Of a DNA stretch of 64,000 bases, positions 45,401 to 54,172 are shown one piece after another. Where the stretch lies: contig NZ_CP109181.1 in NCBI RefSeq assembly GCF_036248275.1, positions 6,262,001 to 6,326,000 of the forward strand, read 5' to 3'. Each line of letters starts with the position of its first letter. The first letter of the stretch is position 1. Source of the stretch: Streptomyces sp. NBC_01716 (GTDB lineage Bacteria; Actinomycetota; Actinomycetes; Streptomycetales; Streptomycetaceae). The position numbers and the translations under genes were made by a program. The notes below the pieces were generated by a model. It worked only from the letters and a program-made list of their open reading frames with translations. It had not been told where the DNA came from and made no database searches.

Positions 45401-48400
45401 AACTGGAGGCGCTCGGCAGGGCGCTCGGTGAGGGCACCCGGCGCACCGGGTTCTGCGCGGTCGGTTCCGTGAAACCGAGCATCGGCCACCTCGACAGCTG
45501 TGCCGGCATGGCCGGGATGATCAAGGTGATCCTGATGCTGCGCCACCGAACCCTGGTGCCGACCGTGCACCTGACCCGTCCCAACCCGGAACTGCGCCTG
45601 GAAGGCGGTCCGCTGACACTCGCTACCGACCTGCGGCCGTGGACGGTGCCGAACGACCTGCCTCGCCGGGCCGGCGTCAGCGCGCTGGGCGTCGGCGGGA
45701 CCAACGCCCACATCCTGCTTCAGGAAGCGCCGCCCGTGGTCCCCAAAGCCGACGGCGAACTTCCCGTTCTCGTACCGGTGTCGGCCCGCGATCCGCAGGC
45801 CCTGGACGAATTCGGCGCTCAGCTCGGCGCCCGGCTGCGGGACGCGCCGGACCTCTCAGCCGCGGATGTGGCCGCCACCCTGGCCCTCGGCAGGCCGCAC
45901 CACACGGCACGCACAGCGGTGATCGGCCGCACCACCGAGGATCTCGCCCGTGCGCTGGACAACCCGCCGCCCGGACCGTCCGTTCCTCTCGGGCCGCTCG
46001 CCTTCGCCTTCCCCGGACAGGGAACCGCGCGCCGGGGCATGGCGAGCGGTCTGTACGCCGCCTCTTCCGCCGCCCGGCGCGTCCTCGACCGGTGCGAGGA
46101 GATCTACGCGGGTGAACTCGGTGACCGCTTGCTTCCGTTGCTGCTGGAGGGCGCCGACGCCGAGGACGAGGTCTGGCCCACCGAGACAGCCCAGGCGGCG
46201 CTGTTCGCCCATCAGGCCGCGCTCACGGAGGTGTGGCGCGCCGCCGGGGTCAGCCCCGCGCTTCTGCTGGGTCACAGCGTCGGCGAGTACGCGGCGCTGT
46301 ACGCCGCCGGTGCGCTCACACTGGATGACGGACTGCGGCTCGCCGCATGGCGCGGGCGCCTCATGTTCACGGCCTGCCCGCCCGGCGGAATGCTGGCCGT
46401 CCGCGCCGACGTGGAGACCGTGCGGCGTATCGCCCGGAGCGCCGGTGCCGAAGTCGCCGCGGTCAACGGCCCGAGTTCCCAAGTGATCTCCGGGTCACCG
46501 GAGGCCATGGCGGAGGCGGGGCGGTCGCTCGACCAGAAGGGGCTGCGGTGGCGGGCGTTGCCTGTCGACCGTGCCTTCCACTCGGCGGCGGTCGAACCGG
46601 CGGTGCGTGAGTTCCGTGCCCTGGCGGAGAGGGTGTCCTACCGGCCGCTGCACACTCCGTTGGTCACGGCGGTCGACGGCGAAGTGCGCGGCGCCGGCTG
46701 GAGGATCGACGCGGACTACCTCTGCCGTCAGGCGCGGCAACCGGTCCGTTTCGACCTGGCCATGGGCGCCGCCGTCACGCAGGGGTGCGAGGACTTCGTG
46801 GAGATCGGTGCCGGGGGCACCCTCTCGGGCCTTGGCCGGCACTGCGTACCGGCGAGCCACTGGTTGGCCGGGCAGGGAACTGGCGGCGCGCCGGACACCC
46901 AGGTGCACGGGCTGCTCACCGCCCTGGGAACGCTGTATCGCAGGGGAGCCGACCTGGACTGGGGCGCGCTCACCCGTGGCGGCGGCCGGGTGTCGCTTCC
47001 GGGCCATCCCCTGCGGCGGCAGCGGGTGGCGTTCCCCGTCACACGAGTGCCCGAGCGGGCGGAGCACGGGCTCACCGCTACCGAGGACTCTGCCGCGCCC
47101 GGGGAACTGCTCGCGGCTGTACGAGAGTTGACAGCCGACAAGCTGGGCACGGAGGCGGAGCGGGTCGAACCCGACAGCTCGTTCTTCGAGCTGGGTGCGG
47201 ACTCGCTCTCCCTGATGGGCATGACGACGGATCTGGAGCGGCGCTTCGGGGTCCGTGTTCCGGTCCGAGAACTCTTCGACTCGGCCGACACCCCGCGCAG
47301 GCTGGCCGAACGGCTGGCGCTGCTGCGGGGTGACTCGCCGACCGCAACGGAAACGCCGGAGGCCCCGGAAGCGGAGGAGACCCCCACGCCCGGGGCACCG
47401 ATGACGCAACCGACTCGCCGAACGACCGCGGTTTCCCCCGATCTCCATGCCCTGTTCGGTCAGCAGCTCGGCCTCATGGGCCAACTGGCCGAACGGGTCG
47501 ACGAGGTGATCACCAATCAGTTGCGGCTTCTCGGGTCCACCACCACCGAACCGCCGCACGCGGCCACCACGCCCGCGTCGCCGCCGGCAACCCTCCCCGT
47601 GCCGGCGCCGCCCCTCGCCCGCGCCTCCGTACACACATCGCTCGCACCCTCCACGAGCTGCGACTTCAGCCTGTACTTCTTCGGCGATTACCCCGACGAC
47701 GCCGACCACGACAAGTACGCGCTGATCACAGAGGCGTCGGAGTTCGCCGACCGAAACGGGTTCCACGCCCTGTGGTTCCCCGAGCGCCACTTCAACTCCT
47801 TCGGCGCGCTCTTCCCCAACCCCTCTGTTCTCGCCGCCGCGCTCGCGGCGCGGACGAGCCGGATCCGGCTGCACGCGGGCTCCGTCGTCCTGCCGTTGCA
47901 CCATCCGGTCCGAGTCGCCGAGGAGTGGTCTGTCGTCGACAACATCTCCCGCGGCCGGGCGGGCCTGTGCTTCGCGAGCGGCTGGCACGCCACCGACTTC
48001 GCACTCGCCCCGCAGCACTACGGCAGGCACCAGGAGGTGATGTACGAGCACCTGGCGACCGTGCGGCAGCTCTGGTCGGGCCGCCCGCTGGCCACGACGG
48101 CGGGCAACGGTGAACCCGTCGAGGTACGGCTGCATCCCAGCCCCGTACAACCTCAACTCCCCATGTACGTGGCCATTGTCAGCAACCCGGACAGCTATCG
48201 CCGGGCCGCCGCCGAGGACCTGGGGGTGGTCACCAACCTGATGACGCAGACCGTCGAGCAACTGGCGGAGAACATTGCGCTGTACCGGCGAACCCGCGCC
48301 GAGCACGGCCTCGATCCCGCGGCGGGGCGCGTCGTGGTGCTCGTGCACACCTACCTCGGCGAGGACGCGGAGCAGGCGCGGGCCGAGGCATTTCGGCCGT

Positions 48401-51400
48401 TCGTGTCCTACCTGCGCTCCTCGCTCTCCCTCTTCAACCAGGTCACCAACAGCCTCGGCTTCGAAGTAGATCTGGAGAACACCCCGGAGGAGGACGTCGA
48501 ATTCCTCCTCGGGCGCGCCTACGAGCGCTACTGCGCCTCGCGCGCCTTGATCGGGGACGAGTACACGGCCGACGAGACGGTGCAGCGGCTCAAGGACGCG
48601 GGAGCGGACGAAATCGCCTGTTTCGTAGACTTCGGTGTGCCGAAGGAGAAGGTCCTGGCCGCGCTGCCGACGCTCGACCGGCTCCGGCGCCGTGGCCGGT
48701 CGCAGGAGGGGGAGGAAGCAGGGGGCAAGGTGTCGCTCGTACCTCAGCGGCTGCCGCTGACACCGGCACAGCGCCGCATCTGGTTCCTGGAGCAGCTGCA
48801 TCCGGGTACCACCATGTACCACGAGCCCAAGGCCATTCGCCTTGACGGCCCTCTCGACGTGGGCGCGCTCCAGTGGGCGTTGCAGCGGGTCACCGACCGG
48901 CATCCGGCCCTGCGTACCGTGTTCGGCGACCTGGAGGGAGTGCCGTACCAGGTCGTACAGGAGCACGTACGACTCGACTGCCCGGTCGAGGACCACAGCA
49001 CTGCCACGGAGGAAGAGGCCCTGCGTGCGGTGCTCGATGCTCACGAGCACCAGGTCCTCGACCTGACCGCCGGGCCGCTGGTCACGGCGAGGCTGCTCCG
49101 CCTGTCCGCGGAACAGCACCTGGTCTTCCTGCTGGCCCACCACATCGTTTTCGACTCGGCCTCCACAGCGGTGCTGGCCCGAGACCTCGCGGCCTACTAT
49201 CGCGCCCGCACCCGTGCACCCGGCACCGCCGCCCTGCCGCCCCTGCCCGAACTGCCGCCGGCCCAGCGGCCGGACGACACGGAGCGCGCCGTCTCGGTCG
49301 ACTTCTGGCGGCGGCAGCTGAAGGGCGCCCCCGACCTGATGCTGCCGACCGACCGGCCCCGCCCACCGGTCAGGTCCGGTGCGGGCGCGAGCCTCACCCA
49401 CTCCCTGGACGCCGAACTCATCGACAGACTCAAGGCGTTCGCCACCAGCCACCGCGCCACTCTCTTCATGACACTGACCAGCGCCATCGGCGCGGTGCTC
49501 GGCCGGTTCAGTGGACAGCCGGACGTGGTGATCGGCACCGCGGTCGCCGCCCGCCCCGCCGGCGCCGAACACCATGTCGGCCTGTTCCTGGACACCGTGC
49601 CACTGCGCCTGGACCTCACCGGTGACCCGGACTTCCCCACGCTGCTACGCCGCGTACGCGACGGCAGCATGTCCGCGTACGAGCACCGCGGCGTCCCCTT
49701 CGACGAACTGGTCGGCGCACTGAACCCGCGGCGCGACCCGGGCCGGGGCCCGCTGTTCCAGGTGATGGTGGAGTACGAGAACGAGGGCGGAGTCGATTTC
49801 GATCCGCCACGGCTGACGGCCACCCTGCTCGATGTGCCCAGCGAGCGTGCCCCGTTCGACCTCGGCTTCTACCTGACGCACCACCCGGACGGCCTGCGGT
49901 TCATGGTCGAGTACGACACGGCACTCTTCGACGCGAGCAGCGTGCGTCGCCTTGTCGACTACGTCGATCGGGTGCTTCGCCGCGTCCTCGACGCCCCCGG
50001 CGCGCCACTCACCGAACTGACCGAGGTCACCGCCGCCGACCGGGCGGCCCTCACCCGGCTGGGCCACCTGGACGAGCCGCCGCCCGCCACCGGCGAGACC
50101 CTGCACGGTCTGTTCGAGGAGCAGGTGCGGCGGGCACCGGACGCCATCGCACTGATCGGGGCTGATCAGGAGATCTCCTACGGAGAACTGGACACGCGCG
50201 CCAACCGGCTCGCCCGGCGGCTGCGCGCGCAAGGCGCGGAGCGCGGCACACGCGTGGCGGTCCTGCTGCCGCGCGGCCCGCAACTGATCACCGCGCTGCT
50301 GGGCGTGCTCAAGAGCGGAGCCGCGTACCTGCCCATCGACCCCTCGGCGCCCACCGGCCAGCTCTCCGCGCTCCTCAATGACGGCACACCCGTCTTGCTG
50401 CTGACCTCCGGGACCGCCCTGGCGCGGCACCCGGAACTCACGTCACGTCCGCCCCTGCACCTGATGGACCAAGAGGCGGACGACACGCTGCCGCCGGAGC
50501 CCCTGGAGAACCGAGCCGGGCCCGAGGACCCCGCGTACTGCATTCATACCTCCGGTTCGACCGGTCGGCCCAAGGGTGTCGTCCTGCCGCACCGCGGCCC
50601 GGCCAACCTCGTTCGCCAACACCTCCAACGGCACGCCCCGCTGCGGACCCTGCAGTGGACCTCGCCCTCCTTCGACGTCAGCGTGCAGGAGATCTTCACC
50701 ACGCTGGCTTCCGGTGCCGCGCTCGTCCTCATCGACGACGCGGTGCGGCACGACCCCGCGGCCGTGGCCGAGGCGGTGCGCCGCCACGAAGTGCAGCGGA
50801 TGTTCATTCCCTGTACGCCGCTGAAGTACCTGATCGGGGCCGGCCCCCGACTGCCGTCCCTGCGCGAGGTGTTCTCGGCCGGCGAGGCGCTCCAGCTCAC
50901 CGCTGCCTTCCGCCGCTTCCTCACCGCGCACCCGCACTGTGAGCTGTACAACCAGTACGGCCCCACAGAGACCTCGATCATCGTCACCTCCCACCGTGTC
51001 GAGCCGGACCGTGAAGAGTGGCCGCCAATCGGCACACCCGTGCCGGGAGCACACATCGTGCTGCGAGACGGCGCGGGAGAGGAAGTCCCGGTCGGGGCCG
51101 TCGGTGAGATCCACGTTGGCGGCGTCCCGGTCGCGTACGGCTACCACGACAGGCCCAAGGAGACCGCCGCCGCCTTCCTCGACGACGGTGCGGGCGGGCT
51201 GTCGTACCGGACGGGTGACCTCGGGCGCTGGCGCACCGACGGCACCCTCCAGTACTGCGGCCGGGTCGACGACCAGGTCAAGATTCGCGGCCACCGGGTC
51301 GAACCGGGCGAGACCCAGGCGGCGTTGACCGCCGTGGCCGGGGTACGGGACGCGGCCGTCGTGCCCCGCCGCGACCGGCACGGCGAGATGGAACTCGTCG

Positions 51401-53208
51401 CCTACGTGGTCCCCGCAGCACCGGCCGCGGACTTTCGCGAGCTGCGTACCGCGCTCTCCGCCCGGGTCCCCGACCACCTGATACCGCGTCGCTGGGTGCG
51501 CCTGGAGCAGCTCCCGGTGAACGCCTCCGGCAAGCTGGACCGGGGGGCCCTGCCGGCTCCCGCGCCCGACGACCAGTCCTCGGAGCGCGGCGCCGGGCCC
51601 ATCACGCCCCTGGAGAAGGCGCTGCACGAGCTGTGGTGCGAGGAACTCTCACTGAGCCGGACCGAGGTGACCCGCTCCTTCTTCGAGCTGGGCGGCCACT
51701 CCCTGAGCGCGATCCGGCTGGTGAACCGCATGGCCGTGGAGCTTGACCTGGCCCTGCCCATGGCCGACTTCTTCCGCACTCCCTCGATTCGCGGCATCGC
51801 GGCACGGTTCGAACAGCCCGGCACGGCCCCGCTCCCGAGGACAGGCGGGGACGACGAGGTGCAGGACACCGTTCCCATGACATCCGTACTGCGCAGACTG
51901 TGGCGCCGCCACCACGAACGCGCCGACTCCAGCGTCTACAACGTCGCCCACCGAATCGACCTGCACGGCGACCTCGACCCCAGCGACCTCCAACACGCCC
52001 TGACAGACTTGGTGACACGTCATGAAGCACTGCGCAGCAGGGCGGTTCACCGCGGCCGCGAGTACCTCGTCGAGGTGCTCGCCCACGTGCCCGTGGATCT
52101 GCCGCTCAGCGACCTGTCCGAACACGGCGGGAACGAGGCCCAGCTGGCGGACTGGTGCCTGGAGCACACCTCCCGTCCGTTCGAGATGGACCGCGCACCC
52201 TTGTTCCGCTTCCGCCTGGCACGACTCGGCCCGGACCGCTGGACGTTGCTCACCGTCCTGCACCATGCGATCTGCGACGGCTGGTCGATGGGAATCGTCT
52301 GGCGCGAGCTCCAGGAGCTCTACAACAACCGGCGCGACGGCACCGGCAGCCCGCTCCCGCCGCCCACCGCGCAATTCACCGGCTGCGCTCGCGGGGAACA
52401 CGGGCTCGACGACGGACGCCGCGCGGAGCTGGAGCGGTTCTGGCGCTCCGAACTCGAAGGAGTCCCGCTCACTTTGGACCTGCCCCACGACCACTCGCGG
52501 CCTCCCGCACTGTCCGGCCGAGGTGCCCTGCACACATGGTCCGTCGACCGCTCCCTGACCGACCCGGTCCACCAGACGGCCGGCCGACTGGGCGTGACGC
52601 CGTACGCCGTGCTCGCCGCGGGGTTCGCCGTCTGGGCCGCCCGGCGCCGCGGTCGGCTCGACGACCTCGTGCTGGCCGCTTCCAGCGCCAACCGGCTGCG
52701 AGCCGAACGCGCGGACGTGGTCGGGCTGCTGGGTGACGCCGTCCTGCTGCGGGCCAGGCTCCGCGAGGCCGACACCTTCGCCGACCTGGCGCGACAGCTC
52801 GGCGCCACGCTGTTCACAGCGCTCGACCACCAGGAGCTGCCGCTGACCGATGTCGCCGACCTGGTGGCACCCGGAACCTCGGACGGGCTGTTCCCCAACG
52901 TGCTCTTCACCGTGGTCACTACTCCGCCCCCCACCCTGGACCTGCACGCGGTGTCGGCCACGGTGCGCGGCCTGCCGACCGTGGGCGTCGCACGCAACGA
53001 GCTGTATGTCGTCCTCTCCCCTCACGACGAAGGCATGACGATGACCTTCGAGTACTCGACAGACCTGTTCGAGCGCACCACCGTCGAACGTTGGGCCGGA
53101 GAGTTCACCAAGGTGCTGGAAGAGGCCGTACGAGACCCGCTGCGCCCGCTCTCCGACGCTGTGCCTGTGAGCGGCGCCGGCCCGGTCCCGCTGTCAGACA
53201 CGCCGTAG
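42388..53208 (+). CDS. Hybrid PKS-NRPS megasynthase with embedded luciferase-like monooxygenase
   Basis: A single 3606-residue protein. Domains: acyl-AMP ligase (about 30-565; LSSGSTGVPKAA, C-terminal PAGKVRRAEL); ACP1 (Ser625 in ELGLTS); ketosynthase (684-1110; triad C858, H994, H1034); acyltransferase (1200-1510; GHSVGE with Ser1297 and RAFH, favouring malonyl-CoA); ACP2 (Ser1606 in GADSLS); flavin-dependent luciferase-like monooxygenase (about 1758-2105; FPERHFNSFG, GRAGLCFASGWH); condensation domain (2121-2560; HHIVFDS); adenylation domain (2571-3060); PCP (Ser3105 in GGHSLS); and a second, terminal condensation domain (3165-3600; HHAICDG). There is no ketoreductase, dehydratase or thioesterase. 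The adenylation pocket read by eye is D-V-Q-F-F-A-Q-I-I, nearest to the proline/pipecolate DVQxxAHVV type; this is tentative. The start ATG 42388 lies inside the exporter gene. Release probably uses the terminal C domain or a separate enzyme. Confidence 0.92.
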   Translation: MEPQLEKALCRGPEPERTESDPRDAVEALLRAARSASGGAVVSVAADGTSTSQSYAELLDSARRLLTGFRAHGLRPGDPVLLCGLPLAEFFPAFWACVLGGAWPAAIGESPVPGSPALERLLHARQLLERPLVVSDAAGAAALAQAAPDVRLVVARDCLDAEPAEDLVEARESDTALLMLSSGSTGVPKAARLTHEGLADFAASSRRILDVCPEDTTVNWLPLDHSGAFLLFHLLGVFTGGTNVHIPTEVVLADPLRWLDLLHEHQARFGWAPTFGYQLVADALAESADPDRLWDLGGLKALLCGGERVALPTLRRFLDATAPYGIREGHIVPAWGMAETVTAVAYGRLDRPGTVHRLLKSSLSGELTPADEQTPDDRCVTFVASGSPAHGVTLRVLDDSGEVASDGRIGRLQVHSPPRLTPGYVNDPEADAAAFPVGREWLDTGDLAFLDGGQVVITGRRKDVLILNGHNVYCHEVEEAATAVPGVRAGEVAACGVPHPDRATEELAVFFVSRGAAEDVRIAREVRAALFKRLRLTAAHVLPVAHERFPRTPAGKVRRAELRDRLTGAHLDAAPEPVPVSAPGPAPGAQVDPDAVARVVREELDAVLGRPVDADSPFYELGLTSVLIVRLRARLEKRLGVRIAGSTLFEYPTATALAAHLSDGATAPPEPEPADTVPVDRADQRVAVIGLALRFPGADSADGFWANLRDGVDSLRVFGEEELADAGLTPQQRRASDLVPVAGVLSGVEEFDANFFGMSPKEAELTHPAHRLFLECCHQALEEGGYAATAENTRIGVFAGSGMNLYGHQQPSVTGVPYGTDSATGMQTAIGRQPDFLASRVAYKLGLTGPAIGVQTACSTSLVAVHLAVQALLSGETDLALAGAAAVHLPQQTGYRSQPGSILSPTGRCRAFDAEADGTVGGNGVAAVLLKRLDRALADGDTVHATILGSAVNNDGAAKVGFGAPGVQGQVDVVRQALRRADVPTETVSYVEAHGTGTPLGDPVELEALGRALGEGTRRTGFCAVGSVKPSIGHLDSCAGMAGMIKVILMLRHRTLVPTVHLTRPNPELRLEGGPLTLATDLRPWTVPNDLPRRAGVSALGVGGTNAHILLQEAPPVVPKADGELPVLVPVSARDPQALDEFGAQLGARLRDAPDLSAADVAATLALGRPHHTARTAVIGRTTEDLARALDNPPPGPSVPLGPLAFAFPGQGTARRGMASGLYAASSAARRVLDRCEEIYAGELGDRLLPLLLEGADAEDEVWPTETAQAALFAHQAALTEVWRAAGVSPALLLGHSVGEYAALYAAGALTLDDGLRLAAWRGRLMFTACPPGGMLAVRADVETVRRIARSAGAEVAAVNGPSSQVISGSPEAMAEAGRSLDQKGLRWRALPVDRAFHSAAVEPAVREFRALAERVSYRPLHTPLVTAVDGEVRGAGWRIDADYLCRQARQPVRFDLAMGAAVTQGCEDFVEIGAGGTLSGLGRHCVPASHWLAGQGTGGAPDTQVHGLLTALGTLYRRGADLDWGALTRGGGRVSLPGHPLRRQRVAFPVTRVPERAEHGLTATEDSAAPGELLAAVRELTADKLGTEAERVEPDSSFFELGADSLSLMGMTTDLERRFGVRVPVRELFDSADTPRRLAERLALLRGDSPTATETPEAPEAEETPTPGAPMTQPTRRTTAVSPDLHALFGQQLGLMGQLAERVDEVITNQLRLLGSTTTEPPHAATTPASPPATLPVPAPPLARASVHTSLAPSTSCDFSLYFFGDYPDDADHDKYALITEASEFADRNGFHALWFPERHFNSFGALFPNPSVLAAALAARTSRIRLHAGSVVLPLHHPVRVAEEWSVVDNISRGRAGLCFASGWHATDFALAPQHYGRHQEVMYEHLATVRQLWSGRPLATTAGNGEPVEVRLHPSPVQPQLPMYVAIVSNPDSYRRAAAEDLGVVTNLMTQTVEQLAENIALYRRTRAEHGLDPAAGRVVVLVHTYLGEDAEQARAEAFRPFVSYLRSSLSLFNQVTNSLGFEVDLENTPEEDVEFLLGRAYERYCASRALIGDEYTADETVQRLKDAGADEIACFVDFGVPKEKVLAALPTLDRLRRRGRSQEGEEAGGKVSLVPQRLPLTPAQRRIWFLEQLHPGTTMYHEPKAIRLDGPLDVGALQWALQRVTDRHPALRTVFGDLEGVPYQVVQEHVRLDCPVEDHSTATEEEALRAVLDAHEHQVLDLTAGPLVTARLLRLSAEQHLVFLLAHHIVFDSASTAVLARDLAAYYRARTRAPGTAALPPLPELPPAQRPDDTERAVSVDFWRRQLKGAPDLMLPTDRPRPPVRSGAGASLTHSLDAELIDRLKAFATSHRATLFMTLTSAIGAVLGRFSGQPDVVIGTAVAARPAGAEHHVGLFLDTVPLRLDLTGDPDFPTLLRRVRDGSMSAYEHRGVPFDELVGALNPRRDPGRGPLFQVMVEYENEGGVDFDPPRLTATLLDVPSERAPFDLGFYLTHHPDGLRFMVEYDTALFDASSVRRLVDYVDRVLRRVLDAPGAPLTELTEVTAADRAALTRLGHLDEPPPATGETLHGLFEEQVRRAPDAIALIGADQEISYGELDTRANRLARRLRAQGAERGTRVAVLLPRGPQLITALLGVLKSGAAYLPIDPSAPTGQLSALLNDGTPVLLLTSGTALARHPELTSRPPLHLMDQEADDTLPPEPLENRAGPEDPAYCIHTSGSTGRPKGVVLPHRGPANLVRQHLQRHAPLRTLQWTSPSFDVSVQEIFTTLASGAALVLIDDAVRHDPAAVAEAVRRHEVQRMFIPCTPLKYLIGAGPRLPSLREVFSAGEALQLTAAFRRFLTAHPHCELYNQYGPTETSIIVTSHRVEPDREEWPPIGTPVPGAHIVLRDGAGEEVPVGAVGEIHVGGVPVAYGYHDRPKETAAAFLDDGAGGLSYRTGDLGRWRTDGTLQYCGRVDDQVKIRGHRVEPGETQAALTAVAGVRDAAVVPRRDRHGEMELVAYVVPAAPAADFRELRTALSARVPDHLIPRRWVRLEQLPVNASGKLDRGALPAPAPDDQSSERGAGPITPLEKALHELWCEELSLSRTEVTRSFFELGGHSLSAIRLVNRMAVELDLALPMADFFRTPSIRGIAARFEQPGTAPLPRTGGDDEVQDTVPMTSVLRRLWRRHHERADSSVYNVAHRIDLHGDLDPSDLQHALTDLVTRHEALRSRAVHRGREYLVEVLAHVPVDLPLSDLSEHGGNEAQLADWCLEHTSRPFEMDRAPLFRFRLARLGPDRWTLLTVLHHAICDGWSMGIVWRELQELYNNRRDGTGSPLPPPTAQFTGCARGEHGLDDGRRAELERFWRSELEGVPLTLDLPHDHSRPPALSGRGALHTWSVDRSLTDPVHQTAGRLGVTPYAVLAAGFAVWAARRRGRLDDLVLAASSANRLRAERADVVGLLGDAVLLRARLREADTFADLARQLGATLFTALDHQELPLTDVADLVAPGTSDGLFPNVLFTVVTTPPPTLDLHAVSATVRGLPTVGVARNELYVVLSPHDEGMTMTFEYSTDLFERTTVERWAGEFTKVLEEAVRDPLRPLSDAVPVSGAGPVPLSDTP

Positions 53209-53428
53209 GCGGGTTCGCTCAGCGCGCGACTGAGACGGCGGCAGGCGCCCGCCCCGTGGTCTGCGTTCGCCGCCGAGCGCGTCGGCGGCGAACGCAGGTA
53301 CGTGTTTCCGTAGTTTCCGGCGCTCGCCGAAACCGTAGCCTCAATTCTGTCCAGGGGCGGCCGTCCATCGAAGGCCGGATCCCTCGTCGGCCTCGGGAAG
53401 AACCAGGCCGGTCGATTTGGAACAGACC
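53209..53428. terminator. Strong hairpin (53261-53297) downstream of the megasynthase
   Basis: Bases 53261-53276 (CTGCGTTCGCCGCCGA) pair perfectly with 53282-53297 around a 5-base GCGCG loop: a 16-bp GC-rich stem 52 bases after the stop codon. There is no U-tract, which is usual for actinobacterial terminators. A second, weaker stem (GTTTCCGGCG / CGCCGAAAC) follows at about 53310-53332. The pair could terminate or attenuate transcription, or stabilise the long upstream mRNA. The genes downstream may therefore need their own promoter in this 220-base gap. Confidence 0.6.
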
Positions 53429-54172
53429 ATGGATTACAGCGTGTCAGAACGCCTGGGAATCCCTACTACATGTGGAATCCGAATGACCCAGTTGATCGAG
53501 AGTTACGACGGGCTGCCGGGCCACCACCTGCTCACCGATTCGGGGATGGGCCATGTTCGGGCCGGAACCGAGGCGGTGGGCAGGGTCCTGGACTCCGCCG
53601 CCGTCAAGCGAGTGCACCTGCCCGACATCGTCGCCTCCCAAGCACTGGCCGACGCCCGCCCGTTGCTGAGCCCGGACGCCCGCATCATCCCCGTCACGAC
53701 CGCGTTCTCGGAGCAGGCGTGTGGCGCGCTACCCATCGCGGGCATCTGCTTGCAGGCGCTGCCCGTACTGCGCGGCAGGCAGTGGAGCCACCGTGACCTG
53801 CCCAGAGGCTGCTACACGGTCGGCCCGGCCTCACCGCCGGTTTCTGCCGGCCAGGAGGAGGACGTCGTCTGCGTCAGCGGCGTACTCCTTACCGAGACGC
53901 CGAAGGCGGCGAACGCCTTCATGGACGACGCCTTGGGAAGGCTGTTGCCCGGACTGGGACATGAGGACGGGCACTGGGGGCTCACCGCTCCCGCGCGGAT
54001 CTGGTCACGGTCCGGCCGGGTGCTTGCTGTGGCACAGGGCGCCGACCAGTCCGCGCTGCCGTCCCGCCTGCGGATCCGCTATGCCACCAGAGACTCCTCG
54101 CACGGCACGGCCACCGTGACCTTCTTCTACTTCTCCGAGCTGGCACTGCTGGACCTCGGAGGCGAACGATGA
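53429..54172 (+). CDS. Unknown protein, coupled to the ProRS-like gene
   Basis: The 247-residue protein resembles nothing I can name. It is soluble, with no signal or membrane segment. Visible elements are LTDSGMGHVRAGTEAVGRVLD, VHLPDIVASQALADARPLLS, IIPVTTAFSEQACGALPIAGICLQALP (quoted in part), and a C-terminal beta-rich half ending ATVTFFYFSELALLDLGGER. It has a few Cys residues but no clear metal motif. Its stop overlaps the next start (ATGA), so it is probably a partner or subunit of the ProRS-like protein. The ATG at 53429 has GGAAC just upstream; a TTG at 53417 or ATG at 53483 are alternatives. Confidence 0.7.
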   Translation: MDYSVSERLGIPTTCGIRMTQLIESYDGLPGHHLLTDSGMGHVRAGTEAVGRVLDSAAVKRVHLPDIVASQALADARPLLSPDARIIPVTTAFSEQACGALPIAGICLQALPVLRGRQWSHRDLPRGCYTVGPASPPVSAGQEEDVVCVSGVLLTETPKAANAFMDDALGRLLPGLGHEDGHWGLTAPARIWSRSGRVLAVAQGADQSALPSRLRIRYATRDSSHGTATVTFFYFSELALLDLGGER

